In this document: positions 41,909 through 49,655 of the stretch, piece after piece | How positions within the stretch are numbered: position 1 is the stretch's first letter | How the letters are laid out: every line of letters begins with the position of its first letter | NCBI RefSeq assembly: GCF_000737335.2 | Contig: NZ_JMCC02000083.1 | Span: 1 to 56,777 of the forward strand | Direction: 5' to 3' | Length of the DNA: 56,777 bases | Source: Enhygromyxa salina | GTDB taxonomy: Bacteria > Myxococcota_A > Polyangia > Nannocystales > Nannocystaceae | Notes under the pieces: generated by a model | Database searches by the model: none | Told to the model about the DNA's origin: nothing | Seen by the model: the letters and a program-made list of their open reading frames with translations, nothing else | Made by a program: the position numbers and the translations under genes

Positions 41909-44233
41909 TCATGGGGCTTCGGGTGGTGCGTGACCGTGCTGGCGGACGTCGTTCCAGTGGTACACGCGGCCCTTGCCGTCGGCCTTGGCGCGGAGCAGCG
42001 CCTGATCGGCGTTGCGGAGCAGCCGCTCGGCGAGCCCCGGCTCGAGGCTCCTGGGGCCGCCGCCGCCAAGAGCAGCGCTCGCCGCCTCATCCAAGGTCGC
42101 AACCCCGAGGCTGGCCGCGACGAAGCCGTTGGCGTCCACGTTTGCAAGGGCAGCGCGCAGCCGATCGGCGACGAGCATGGCGGCTTCGGCCGTCGTCTCT
42201 GGCTCGATGATCACGAACTCGTCGCCCCCAACCCGCGCGACCACGTCGGTGGTCCGGAGCGTGCGCTGCAGCGCGTCCGCGACCCGGACGAGGACCCTGT
42301 CGCCGGCATCGTGCCCGCGCACGTCGTTGACGCGCTTGAAGCCGTCGAGGTCGACGACCGTGACCGACAGCGCGTGACCGTAGCGGTTGCAGCGGGCGAG
42401 CTCATCATTGAGCCGGGCCGCGAGGTGGCGGCGATTGAACAGGCCCGTCAGCGGATCGATGATCGCGAGGCGCTCGACCGCGCGGGTGAGCTGGGCCCCC
42501 TTCACGGCCGAGCTGATCCCCTGGCGCAGGAGCTCGTAGACGAAGCCCTCGCTGCCGTACTCCAGCAGCGCCAGCCCGAGGCGCGTGCCGTGATGCGTGA
42601 GGGGCTGAACGATGACGTGGCGCCCGTTCAAGTAGCCCGCCGGGGCCAGCTGCGAGGTTGGATAGCACCCGACCGCGCCCTCGCAGGCGTCTGGGTCCGA
42701 GGCCACCGCGATCACGAGCACGTCTGGCACCGGCGGCAAGCTGGCGGTGACGCCCGGCGGCCGGACCGACGCGTGGTCCTTTGGTGGCGAGCTGGCGTCG
42801 AGCACGTCCGTGAACAGGGCGACGACAGACGAGCCGATGCCGACCCGAGGCAGCGCCTGCAGCCCCTGGCCAAGGGTCGACAGGTTTGGCGACGCCATGA
42901 GCTGACCTGTGACTTCGCTGAGCACGACCATGCGCTGCATCAACTCTGCGCCGCGGCGTGCGAGGGCCACGGCCCCGATGTCACTAGCGATGAACAGCGC
43001 CTCCTGACAGGTCGCGTCCACGTGCGCCGCGAGCTCCGTACCCGGAGCCGCCCAGCCCATGGCCTGCCGGCGGAGGGCGAGGAGCACGTCCTGAAACGCG
43101 GCGGTGATCCCATCGTGGTGGTCGGGGCGCTCGTGCAGCAGGTCCTCGACGGTGTCGAAGAACAGATCCGGCGCCGAGCCCCGGACCTGACGCACGAACG
43201 AGCTGGCGAGCCTGTTCGACCAGTCGGGGCCAAGGCCTTCGAGGCCCCCGCCCGCGCCCCGGCGCAGCTCCGCTTCCACGCTCTCCAAGTTGCTGGCGAC
43301 CTCGTCGAGGTTCACTTGTTGGAGTGTTGGCGGCCGCGACAAGCTGACGTCGTAGGGGCGACGCGGGCAGCCGCAGGAGCGCCGGAACACGGGCTCCGTG
43401 TCGAACATGACGACCCCGGGCACCAACGGCGCGCCATCGATCGCGGCGACCAGGCGCTCGACGGCGTAGCGAATCTGCTTCTCGATTGGCTGCCGCACGG
43501 TTGTCAACGGGGCCTCGAGATGCCGGGCGAGGCCCAGATCGTCGAATCCAGTCACGGCGATGCGCCCCGGCACCCGCACACCCCGGAGCGCGAGGGCTTG
43601 AACCACGCCTGCAGCCATCTCGTCGTTGGCGCAGACGATGGCGTCGAGATCGTCGACACATACGCCGTGGGCTGCGAAGAAGGCGGTCACCGCAGCCTTC
43701 CCGGACTCGCTCTCGAAGTTGCCCTGATAGTGGAGCCGGGGATCCTGGGTCAGGCCGTGATCGCGCAGCGCCCGGCTGTATCCGGCGTAGCGCGCCTGGG
43801 TCTCTGGGTTTTTCTCGTGACCGCTGACAAACGCGAGGCGCCGATGGCCGTGGTGACAAATGAGATGACTGACGAGCTTGTAGATGCCCGACTCGTTGTC
43901 AACGAGCAGCGAGGTGACGCCCTCGAGCTCGACGCCAAGCGACACCGTGGGCAACGGGGCCAGGCTCGCCGCGAACTGCTCGAGCTCGCCCCGCGTCGAG
44001 AGATGCCCAATCGTGTGAGCGCTGATCAGGACCGCGTCGACGATGGTCGGCGACACGAGGTCGAACACAAAGTGGCGCGCCGCATCACGGGCGTGACCAA
44101 GAATGCCGCCCTGTAGACTCACGAGCTCGACCTGGTGCTCGTCCAACGCCGGAACGAGCACACGCAAGAGCGCGTTTTGAAATTCGTGCTCGAAGTCGTT
44201 CGTGAGAAAGGCGAGACGCCTACGAGAAGGCAT
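41909..44233 (-). CDS. Diguanylate cyclase with LacI-type ligand-binding sensor
   Basis: A 774-residue protein from ATG 44233, preceded by GAGGTG. The N-terminal about 300 residues match a periplasmic-binding-protein/LacI-type sensor (LAFLTNDFEHEFQNALLRVL, HRRLAFVSGHEKNPETQARY, DAIVCANDEMAAGVVQAL, IAVTGFDDLGLARHLEAPLT), but no helix-turn-helix, signal peptide or membrane helix is present, so it is cytoplasmic. A middle region with conserved Cys (RRSCGCPRRP) leads to a GGDEF domain: RVGGDEFVII at about 667, with the inhibitory RxxD (RTTD) five residues before GGDEF. It makes cyclic di-GMP in response to a small ligand, probably a sugar or nucleoside. Confidence 0.9.
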   Translation of the reverse strand: MPSRRRLAFLTNDFEHEFQNALLRVLVPALDEHQVELVSLQGGILGHARDAARHFVFDLVSPTIVDAVLISAHTIGHLSTRGELEQFAASLAPLPTVSLGVELEGVTSLLVDNESGIYKLVSHLICHHGHRRLAFVSGHEKNPETQARYAGYSRALRDHGLTQDPRLHYQGNFESESGKAAVTAFFAAHGVCVDDLDAIVCANDEMAAGVVQALALRGVRVPGRIAVTGFDDLGLARHLEAPLTTVRQPIEKQIRYAVERLVAAIDGAPLVPGVVMFDTEPVFRRSCGCPRRPYDVSLSRPPTLQQVNLDEVASNLESVEAELRRGAGGGLEGLGPDWSNRLASSFVRQVRGSAPDLFFDTVEDLLHERPDHHDGITAAFQDVLLALRRQAMGWAAPGTELAAHVDATCQEALFIASDIGAVALARRGAELMQRMVVLSEVTGQLMASPNLSTLGQGLQALPRVGIGSSVVALFTDVLDASSPPKDHASVRPPGVTASLPPVPDVLVIAVASDPDACEGAVGCYPTSQLAPAGYLNGRHVIVQPLTHHGTRLGLALLEYGSEGFVYELLRQGISSAVKGAQLTRAVERLAIIDPLTGLFNRRHLAARLNDELARCNRYGHALSVTVVDLDGFKRVNDVRGHDAGDRVLVRVADALQRTLRTTDVVARVGGDEFVIIEPETTAEAAMLVADRLRAALANVDANGFVAASLGVATLDEAASAALGGGGPRSLEPGLAERLLRNADQALLRAKADGKGRVYHWNDVRQHGHAPPEAP

Positions 44234-44375
44234 GGGGCACCTCGAAAACAGCAGAAAACCGAGTCTAGCCCACAAGCAGCTGTTCGTGTGGACGAGGAGC
44301 GCGAGGGGTTTCACCACGCGCGCTCGGGTGGACTTCACGTGGACAAGCACGGAGCGCTCCGATACGCTCGCTCGT

Positions 44376-45026
44376 ATGGGGTCCGGGGGTGACGCCACTC
44401 TCGTGGACGACACGCCAGATGGGTCCGAGCAGGCGGTCGGGAGCGCGCACACCGAGGACTTGGACCTCGCCCGCTCTGTTGCGCGCGGGGACAAGCGCGC
44501 GTGTGAGGACTTTGCTCGCCGGTTGCTGCCCACCGTGCGTCGAGTTTCGCGGGGACTGCTGCGGGGCAGTGACGACGCGAACGATGCGGCCCAGATCTCG
44601 CTGATGGATCTGCTCCGCTCGGCCTCCAACTATACGGGCCGTGGTCCGCTCGAGGCGTGGGCGCAGCGGATTGCAACGCGATCGAGCATGCGTTGGATGA
44701 ACAAGCAGCGGCGCGTGCGGGAGCGGGCGCTGGCGCAGGCCCACGAGACCGACGCGCAAGATCGCCGGGCGGTGCTCCGGACCGAGACGTTGGATCGCCT
44801 GCCGCGGCCGCTCGACGAGTATCTGGATCAGCTCACAGATGTGCAGCGCGCTGCCGTGTTGTTGCGCTTTGCGCTGGGCCACACCATCCCAGAGATCGCA
44901 GCAATCACGGATGCCCCGATCCCAACGGTGAAGTCGCGGATCCAAAAGGGCCACCAGGAGCTGCGCCGCTTGGTTCGTCGTGATCTGAACCTGGGCGTGC
45001 GCAGCGCGGACGACCCTGAAGACTGA
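44376..45026 (+). CDS. ECF-type RNA polymerase sigma factor (second module)
   Basis: A 216-residue protein from ATG 44376. Region 2 is seen in ARSVARGDKRACEDFARRLL, ANDAAQISLMDLLRSASNYT and LEAWAQRIATRSSMRWMNK; region 4 in DVQRAAVLLRFALGHTIPEI and PIPTVKSRIQKGHQELRRLV. The stop codon lies inside a 7-bp tandem repeat. It faces the FecR-like gene (45045-46178) tail to tail with an 18-base gap, unlike the first module, where the two are in one operon. It is divergent from the GGDEF gene, 142 bases apart. Confidence 0.9.
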   Translation: MGSGGDATLVDDTPDGSEQAVGSAHTEDLDLARSVARGDKRACEDFARRLLPTVRRVSRGLLRGSDDANDAAQISLMDLLRSASNYTGRGPLEAWAQRIATRSSMRWMNKQRRVRERALAQAHETDAQDRRAVLRTETLDRLPRPLDEYLDQLTDVQRAAVLLRFALGHTIPEIAAITDAPIPTVKSRIQKGHQELRRLVRRDLNLGVRSADDPED

Positions 45027-45043
45027 AGACTGAAGACTGAAGA
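45016..45043 (+). repeat. Four copies of a 7-bp repeat over the sigma factor stop
   Basis: CTGAAGA is repeated four times in tandem and contains the stop codon TGA (45024-45026). A gain or loss of one unit would shift frame after Asp-Pro and could change the last residues of the sigma factor. It ends two bases before the stop of the FecR-like gene. Confidence 0.9.
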
Positions 45044-45044
45044 C

Positions 45045-46178
45045 TCAGTCTCCGCGCAGCGCGTCTGCGTGGGCACTGTTTGGGTAGGTCTGCAAGAACG
45101 CGTCGAGCTCGGTCTTGGCTGCCGCGGTCTGCCCAAGCGATCGCAGCGCACGGATCTTTCCGTAGTGTGCCTCCTCGGCCAGCGGGCCCCCCCGCTTCAG
45201 GTATCGGTCAAAGTGGCGAAGCGCCTTGGCTGGATCGTTGAGCGGGCCCTGGTACAGCTGCGCCAGCGAGACGTGGGTTGTCCGCACCTTCGCGGAGCTG
45301 GGGTACGCTCGAATTAATTGCTCGTAGGTCTTCGCGGCTGCAGCGAAGTCGCTCGCCGCGCGTTGACTGCGGGCGAGCTCTAACAAAGCATCGGCGCTGG
45401 GAGCTTGGTGTTGATGCTCGTGGGAGCTTGGTGCGCTTGCCGGCTGGTCTTGGTGTGGATCCACGGCGGGTGGATCGGCTGACTCCGCCGTATCGACCGG
45501 CACCGCGACCTCGGGTTCGCTGCCGGTTGACTCGCCCGCCTCGAGCACGCGGGACGCCCCGTCGGGGCGGGTCACCGTCACGGCGCCGCGCTCGACGACG
45601 ACCTTCCACGCGGCGGCCTGACGCGTCGCGCTGAAGTCTGCCGTGTCGGTCGTTGCCTGCACGCCAACGCCAGCCACGGACAAGACGATTGGCCCTTCGG
45701 CCTCGACGCGGGCGGTGCCTTCGTGGAGCTCGACGTTGCCGTTGAGCTCGAAGGCCCCGCGCGAGCCCGGTGCCAGGCAGGCACGGGCGCCGTCTCGGGT
45801 CCCGCAGGTCTGGCGATCCGTCGTCGCTACGACGCCTTCGAGGGGCGTGCCCTCTTGTTCCAACACCCAGCTCGCGTGGGTCAGCCCGCCCGTATCCACC
45901 TGAGTCACCGTGGGCACTTCACGGTTGGTGTTGCTTGGGAGTAGCCACAATGCGAGCGCGGCTGCGGCGGCGAGCAGTCCGGTTGCAGCGAGCCAGGGGG
46001 CCACCCGCTGGCGCGCCTTGTCACGGTGCACGCTCTCGAGGTGGGCGGTGACCGCCGCCGAGATCAGTGCCGCGTCGTCCTCTTCGGACACCGCACCCGC
46101 GTCGGCGCGCCCGCGCAGAGCCGTGAGAATGGCCCGATCGACCTGGTCCTCTGCACCGTTGCTCGCGTCCGTGGACAT
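45045..46178 (-). CDS. FecR-like/TPR membrane protein, probable anti-sigma partner
   Basis: A 377-residue protein from ATG 46178. The N-terminal about 60 residues are cytoplasmic and Asp/Glu rich. A membrane helix follows (WLAATGLLAAAAALALWLL, about 63-81). A FecR-like region comes next (CLAPGSRGAFELNGNVELHE, VSVAGVGVQAT-type strands, ADFSATRQAAAWKVVVERGA), then a His/Pro/Ser linker (SSHEHQHQAP) and TPR-like repeats (LLELARSQRAASDFAAAAKT, DAFLQTYPNSAHADALRG). It is the counterpart of 2581-3507, and the facing ECF factor is its likely partner. Confidence 0.8.
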   Translation of the reverse strand: MSTDASNGAEDQVDRAILTALRGRADAGAVSEEDDAALISAAVTAHLESVHRDKARQRVAPWLAATGLLAAAAALALWLLPSNTNREVPTVTQVDTGGLTHASWVLEQEGTPLEGVVATTDRQTCGTRDGARACLAPGSRGAFELNGNVELHEGTARVEAEGPIVLSVAGVGVQATTDTADFSATRQAAAWKVVVERGAVTVTRPDGASRVLEAGESTGSEPEVAVPVDTAESADPPAVDPHQDQPASAPSSHEHQHQAPSADALLELARSQRAASDFAAAAKTYEQLIRAYPSSAKVRTTHVSLAQLYQGPLNDPAKALRHFDRYLKRGGPLAEEAHYGKIRALRSLGQTAAAKTELDAFLQTYPNSAHADALRGD

Positions 46179-46271
46179 CTCGTAACCCTGGTGGCCCGCA
46201 GAGCTTCAAACCGGACGAAAAAACCAGCAAAGCGCCGAATTGGCCCGGTGTGAAGGTATACTGGCTCGGTC

Positions 46272-46865
46272 GTGAACTCGGTGCACATATTGCTCATCGC
46301 GGTCGCGGGTTCATTGGCCGGCGGGTGCACGCAGGTGCACCAGCTTGGGCAAGTCGATGGCGCAGCCGACAGCGCCGGAAGCGCCACGTCGTCGATGACC
46401 ACCGAAGACTCGGGCGATTTCACCGACACGTCCAGCACCAGCTCCGACAGCGGAACGGACTCGAGCTCCGACACCAGCGATGACACCGGTGACAGCGGTG
46501 ACAGCGAGGACACGAGCGACGAAACGGGCGGTGACGAGACCGGCGACACGGGCGGCCCGATCCCCGACGCGTGCGAGGTCGTGGATCTCGGAGGAAACGA
46601 GGGTGTCACCACCGAGATCGTGCTCATGAGCCAGTGGGACACAGGTGCGTGCCACGAGATCTACGTGACGAATCAGACCCGCGACGATGTGATCTGGACG
46701 CGGGATCTTCGGTTTGGCGGCACGGTCGATAATTACTGGAACGCAGAGGGCGAGCAGCTCAACTCAACGGACTGGCGCTTTGGTGGGCAGCCCTCCGCCG
46801 ACAACATCGTCGTGCTCTCGGGCAAGACCGTGGTGTTTGGCAGCTGCATGGTGTGCGCGCCTTAA
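46272..46865 (+). CDS. Lipoprotein with Ser/Thr/Asp linker and CBM2-like domain
   Basis: A 197-residue protein from GTG 46272. Signal peptide with lipobox LAGGC (Cys 19), a linker of Ser, Thr, Asp and Gly (about 35-95), then about 95 residues resembling a family 2 carbohydrate-binding module: WDTGACHEIYVTNQTRDDV, VIWTRDLRFGGTVDNYWNAE and VVLSGKTVVFGSC. A Cys pair (GAC…GSC) could close the module, as in CBM2. It would hold cellulose-like or chitin-like glycans at the cell surface. It ends convergently with the barrel-like gene, overlapping by four bases. Confidence 0.75.
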   Translation: MNSVHILLIAVAGSLAGGCTQVHQLGQVDGAADSAGSATSSMTTEDSGDFTDTSSTSSDSGTDSSSDTSDDTGDSGDSEDTSDETGGDETGDTGGPIPDACEVVDLGGNEGVTTEIVLMSQWDTGACHEIYVTNQTRDDVIWTRDLRFGGTVDNYWNAEGEQLNSTDWRFGGQPSADNIVVLSGKTVVFGSCMVCAP

Positions 46866-47983
46866 AATTCGTACTGCAGTCCTGCACGCGCCTCGCCGCC
46901 AAATGGCCAAGGGTCGAGCACCGCTCGGGCCACGCCGAGCTCCTGCACATCGACCCGCACGTTTCTGAGCCACCCGACCCCGGCACCGCTCACGACCAGG
47001 CCCAGGCCGCGGTGAAGCTGCACGACGAGATCGGCCCGAAGCCCCAGGCCCACGCGAACATCCGAACCCGCGTTGAGGCCGGCGCCCGCGCTGGGACTCC
47101 ACCAGATGAGCTCGGCCACGCCGGTCGCCATGAGGCGCCCACTCACCGTGTGTGTCGGGTTGAAGGCGTAGCCAGCGGCCAAGCTCGCGGGGACCCGATG
47201 GAGGCGTAGATCCGTGAGCTCGTCGCGGGCCTGGCCCATGATCCAGCCAGCGGTGATGGCCGCGGTCAGACCGATCGGGAACCGGACGCCGACATCCAAG
47301 GTGGCGCCGCTCTGCCACGCGGCGTTCGACGCCAACGTTGCTCCGAGGTAGCTCAGACCCACACGCATGCGAGGGCTGGCGGCAGGTCCCACGCTGACAG
47401 CTGCGGGCTCTGGGATTGGCTCGGGCTCTGGGGTTGGCTCGGGCTCTGGGATTGGCTCTGGCTCCGGCTCCGGCTCCGGCTCTGGCTCTGGCTCCGGCTC
47501 GAGGCTACGCATTCCGCTGGGAGCACCCGCGCGCAGCGACTCTGCGGCGCCACGGACGATCACGGCCAGCAACTCCGCGAGCTCGTCGGACCCTTCGGGA
47601 GCCGCGATGTCGCGAACGTAGCCAAGGTCGGTCCCGGGCGGCAGCACGAACAGCTCGACGGTGTTGGGATCGAGCCGCACCAGCCAAAACACCGCTCGCC
47701 CGCGCTGCTCGGCCCCTAGTTTTCGAGCCCAGGCGAGCTGCACGAACACGTTGTCGAGCGGTCGCTTGGTGACGCTGACTTCAATGCCCAGGTCGGCCAG
47801 GCTGGCGGCGAGCACGGGTTGCAGATCCTCTGCGGCGAGCTCCGGCCAGTCGCCCACCAGCCCGAACGCGATGCCCCCCACGGACACCTCGGGCGAGGCT
47901 TGGGATCCTGCGCTGGGGGCCTTGGGTTCTGGTGACGTCGGCGCTGGCCCCATGACCGACGTGAGCAGGAGTAGGCGGAGCAT
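46862..47983 (-). CDS. Secreted protein with Pro-Glu linker and predicted beta-barrel (second module)
   Basis: A 373-residue protein from ATG 47983. The first about 15 residues are hydrophobic and likely an export signal. A periplasmic domain follows (FGLVGDWPELAAEDLQPVLA, ELAELLAVIVRGAAESL), then a rigid Pro-Glu repeat (about 163-195) coded by 6-bp repeats (about 47405-47505), then about 180 residues of alternating strands ending in GLQYEF, a typical barrel C-terminus with terminal Phe. It shares arrangement with 4189-5127. It may connect envelope and ECF signalling; this is inference. Confidence 0.72.
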   Translation of the reverse strand: MLRLLLLTSVMGPAPTSPEPKAPSAGSQASPEVSVGGIAFGLVGDWPELAAEDLQPVLAASLADLGIEVSVTKRPLDNVFVQLAWARKLGAEQRGRAVFWLVRLDPNTVELFVLPPGTDLGYVRDIAAPEGSDELAELLAVIVRGAAESLRAGAPSGMRSLEPEPEPEPEPEPEPEPIPEPEPTPEPEPIPEPAAVSVGPAASPRMRVGLSYLGATLASNAAWQSGATLDVGVRFPIGLTAAITAGWIMGQARDELTDLRLHRVPASLAAGYAFNPTHTVSGRLMATGVAELIWWSPSAGAGLNAGSDVRVGLGLRADLVVQLHRGLGLVVSGAGVGWLRNVRVDVQELGVARAVLDPWPFGGEARAGLQYEF

Positions 47984-48063
47984 TCAGCGGGGCGAGCCTA
48001 GTATCCGAACCCGCCCCGGAGCGGTCAAGCCCAGCGTGGGATCTGGGGCGAGTGCGCACCCTG

Positions 48064-48690
48064 CTAGTGCGCATTTTGATGGTTTGGCGCGCTGCAAGCC
48101 GCCTGGGCGAAGCGGCGGATTTGCTCGGGATCGGTTGGGTCCTTCGCAAGCCACGAGCCACCCACACACAAGACCTGATCGATCATGAGCCAGTCGGCCA
48201 TCGTGCTGGCGGTGATGCCTCCGGTGGGGCAGATACGCAGATCCGGGAACGGCCCCAGCAGGGCCGAGAGCGCCTTGATGCCCCCCGATGCTTCGGCGGG
48301 GAAGAATTTGAAGTGCTCGAGGCCGAGGTCGAGCCCGCGCATGATGTCGCTGGCATTGGCGACGCCGGGCAAGAACGGCACGCGCGTGGCGATGGCGGCG
48401 TGACCGAGCGTCTCGGTCAATCCGGGCGAGACGATGAATTCGGCACCAGCTGCGATCGCGCGCTCGAGGCTGGCGGTGTTGATCACGGTTCCCGCCCCGA
48501 CGATCGCACCGTCAACCTGTTTCATCTTGGCGATCACCTCGAGCGCGGCCGGGGTTCGCAGCGTCACCTCGAGCACCCGCAGTCCGCCCGCGACCAAGGC
48601 TTGCGCCACCGGGATCGCGTGCGCGACATCGCTGATGACGAGGACCGGGATCACCGGCGCCATGCGCATGATGGTCTCGATTGGTTTCAT
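48064..48690 (-). CDS. eda: KDPG aldolase
   Basis: A 208-residue class I aldolase that cleaves 2-keto-3-deoxy-6-phosphogluconate to pyruvate and glyceraldehyde-3-phosphate, the last Entner-Doudoroff step. Seen are VIPVLVISDVAHAIPVAQAL, LRVLEVTLRTPAALEVI with the catalytic Glu, GAGTVINTASLERAIAAGA, LEHFKFFPAEASGG with the Schiff-base Lys, and CPTGGITASTM. The start ATG 48690 overlaps the glk stop as ATGA. It is the last gene of the operon. Confidence 0.96.
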   Translation of the reverse strand: MKPIETIMRMAPVIPVLVISDVAHAIPVAQALVAGGLRVLEVTLRTPAALEVIAKMKQVDGAIVGAGTVINTASLERAIAAGAEFIVSPGLTETLGHAAIATRVPFLPGVANASDIMRGLDLGLEHFKFFPAEASGGIKALSALLGPFPDLRICPTGGITASTMADWLMIDQVLCVGGSWLAKDPTDPEQIRRFAQAACSAPNHQNAH

Positions 48691-49655
48691 TCCACGAATT
48701 CCTGGGCGTAGGCGACGGCGGCACCGAACAGGCCGGGCTCGGGGTGCTTGATCAGCTTCACGGGAACGGCCTCCATCAAGCTGCGATATCGGCCCTTCGA
48801 GACGAAGCGTTGGGCGAATCCAGAATTGGGGAGGTGCTTCGCAAGCCGCTGGCCAAGTCCGCCCGCGAGCACGACCGCGCCAGGGCCGTGGGTCAACGCG
48901 ATGTCCCCGGCGACCGATCCCAGCGCCAGGCAGAAGCGATCGAGGGCGGCCGCGGCGATGCTGTCGGCGCCCGTCAGCGCCCGGGTCCAGAGCGCTTTGT
49001 CGTCACCATGCGGAACGTCGCGGCCCTCCATTGCGGCGAGCACCTCCCAGATCGCGCGAAGCCCAGGCCCGGCGACGACCCGCTCGACCGAGACCCGCGT
49101 GTGCTTGGCGCGAAGGTGGGCGAGGATCCGATCGTCGATGCTGTCGAGCGGCGCGAAGTCACTGTGCCCGCCTTCGGTTGCGATGACGTGCGCGGCGCGA
49201 GGCGTTCGCAGCAGGGCCGCGACCCCCAATCCGGTGCCGGGACCAATGATGCTGATCACCCCAGCGTCGGGCAGCGGGATGTCGGGACCGGCGACGCGTG
49301 AGAAATTGGCCGGGTCGACCGCGCCAACGGCATGGGCGATCGCCTCGAAGTCGTTGATCAGAATGTGGGTGTCGACGCCAAGCTTGTCTGGGATCAGCGC
49401 CGGCCGGACGATCCACGGGTTGTTGGTCAGCTTGATGACATCGCCGCGGACCGGGGCGGCGATCGCGATGGCTGCGGCACGTGGCAGCGGCCGGGCCAGA
49501 CCGGCGCCGAACGCCTGCCAGGCGATCTGCAGGCTGGCGTGCTCCGAGGTCGCCATATTGACGGGCTCCGACAGCGCGACGACGCGCCCCGACTCCACCG
49601 TTGCGATCGCAAAGCGGGCATGGGTGCCGCCGATATCTGCGGTGACGATCTCCAC
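48687..49655 (-). CDS. glk: Glucokinase
   Basis: A 322-residue protein from GTG 49655, which overlaps the edd stop by one base (TAGTG). The ATP-binding DIGGTHARFAIA, the sugar-binding LTNNPWIV and INDFEAIAHA, GPGTGLGVAALL and ATEGGHSDFAP are typical of E. coli-type glucokinase. It phosphorylates glucose, feeding zwf in the same operon. No repressor-type HTH is present. Confidence 0.94.
   Translation of the reverse strand: MEIVTADIGGTHARFAIATVESGRVVALSEPVNMATSEHASLQIAWQAFGAGLARPLPRAAAIAIAAPVRGDVIKLTNNPWIVRPALIPDKLGVDTHILINDFEAIAHAVGAVDPANFSRVAGPDIPLPDAGVISIIGPGTGLGVAALLRTPRAAHVIATEGGHSDFAPLDSIDDRILAHLRAKHTRVSVERVVAGPGLRAIWEVLAAMEGRDVPHGDDKALWTRALTGADSIAAAALDRFCLALGSVAGDIALTHGPGAVVLAGGLGQRLAKHLPNSGFAQRFVSKGRYRSLMEAVPVKLIKHPEPGLFGAAVAYAQEFVE

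Noticed and set aside
48053..48073. Small hairpin after eda as a terminator
   Set aside because: Only a 6-bp self-complementary stem with a 9-base loop and no T-run; too weak to call.
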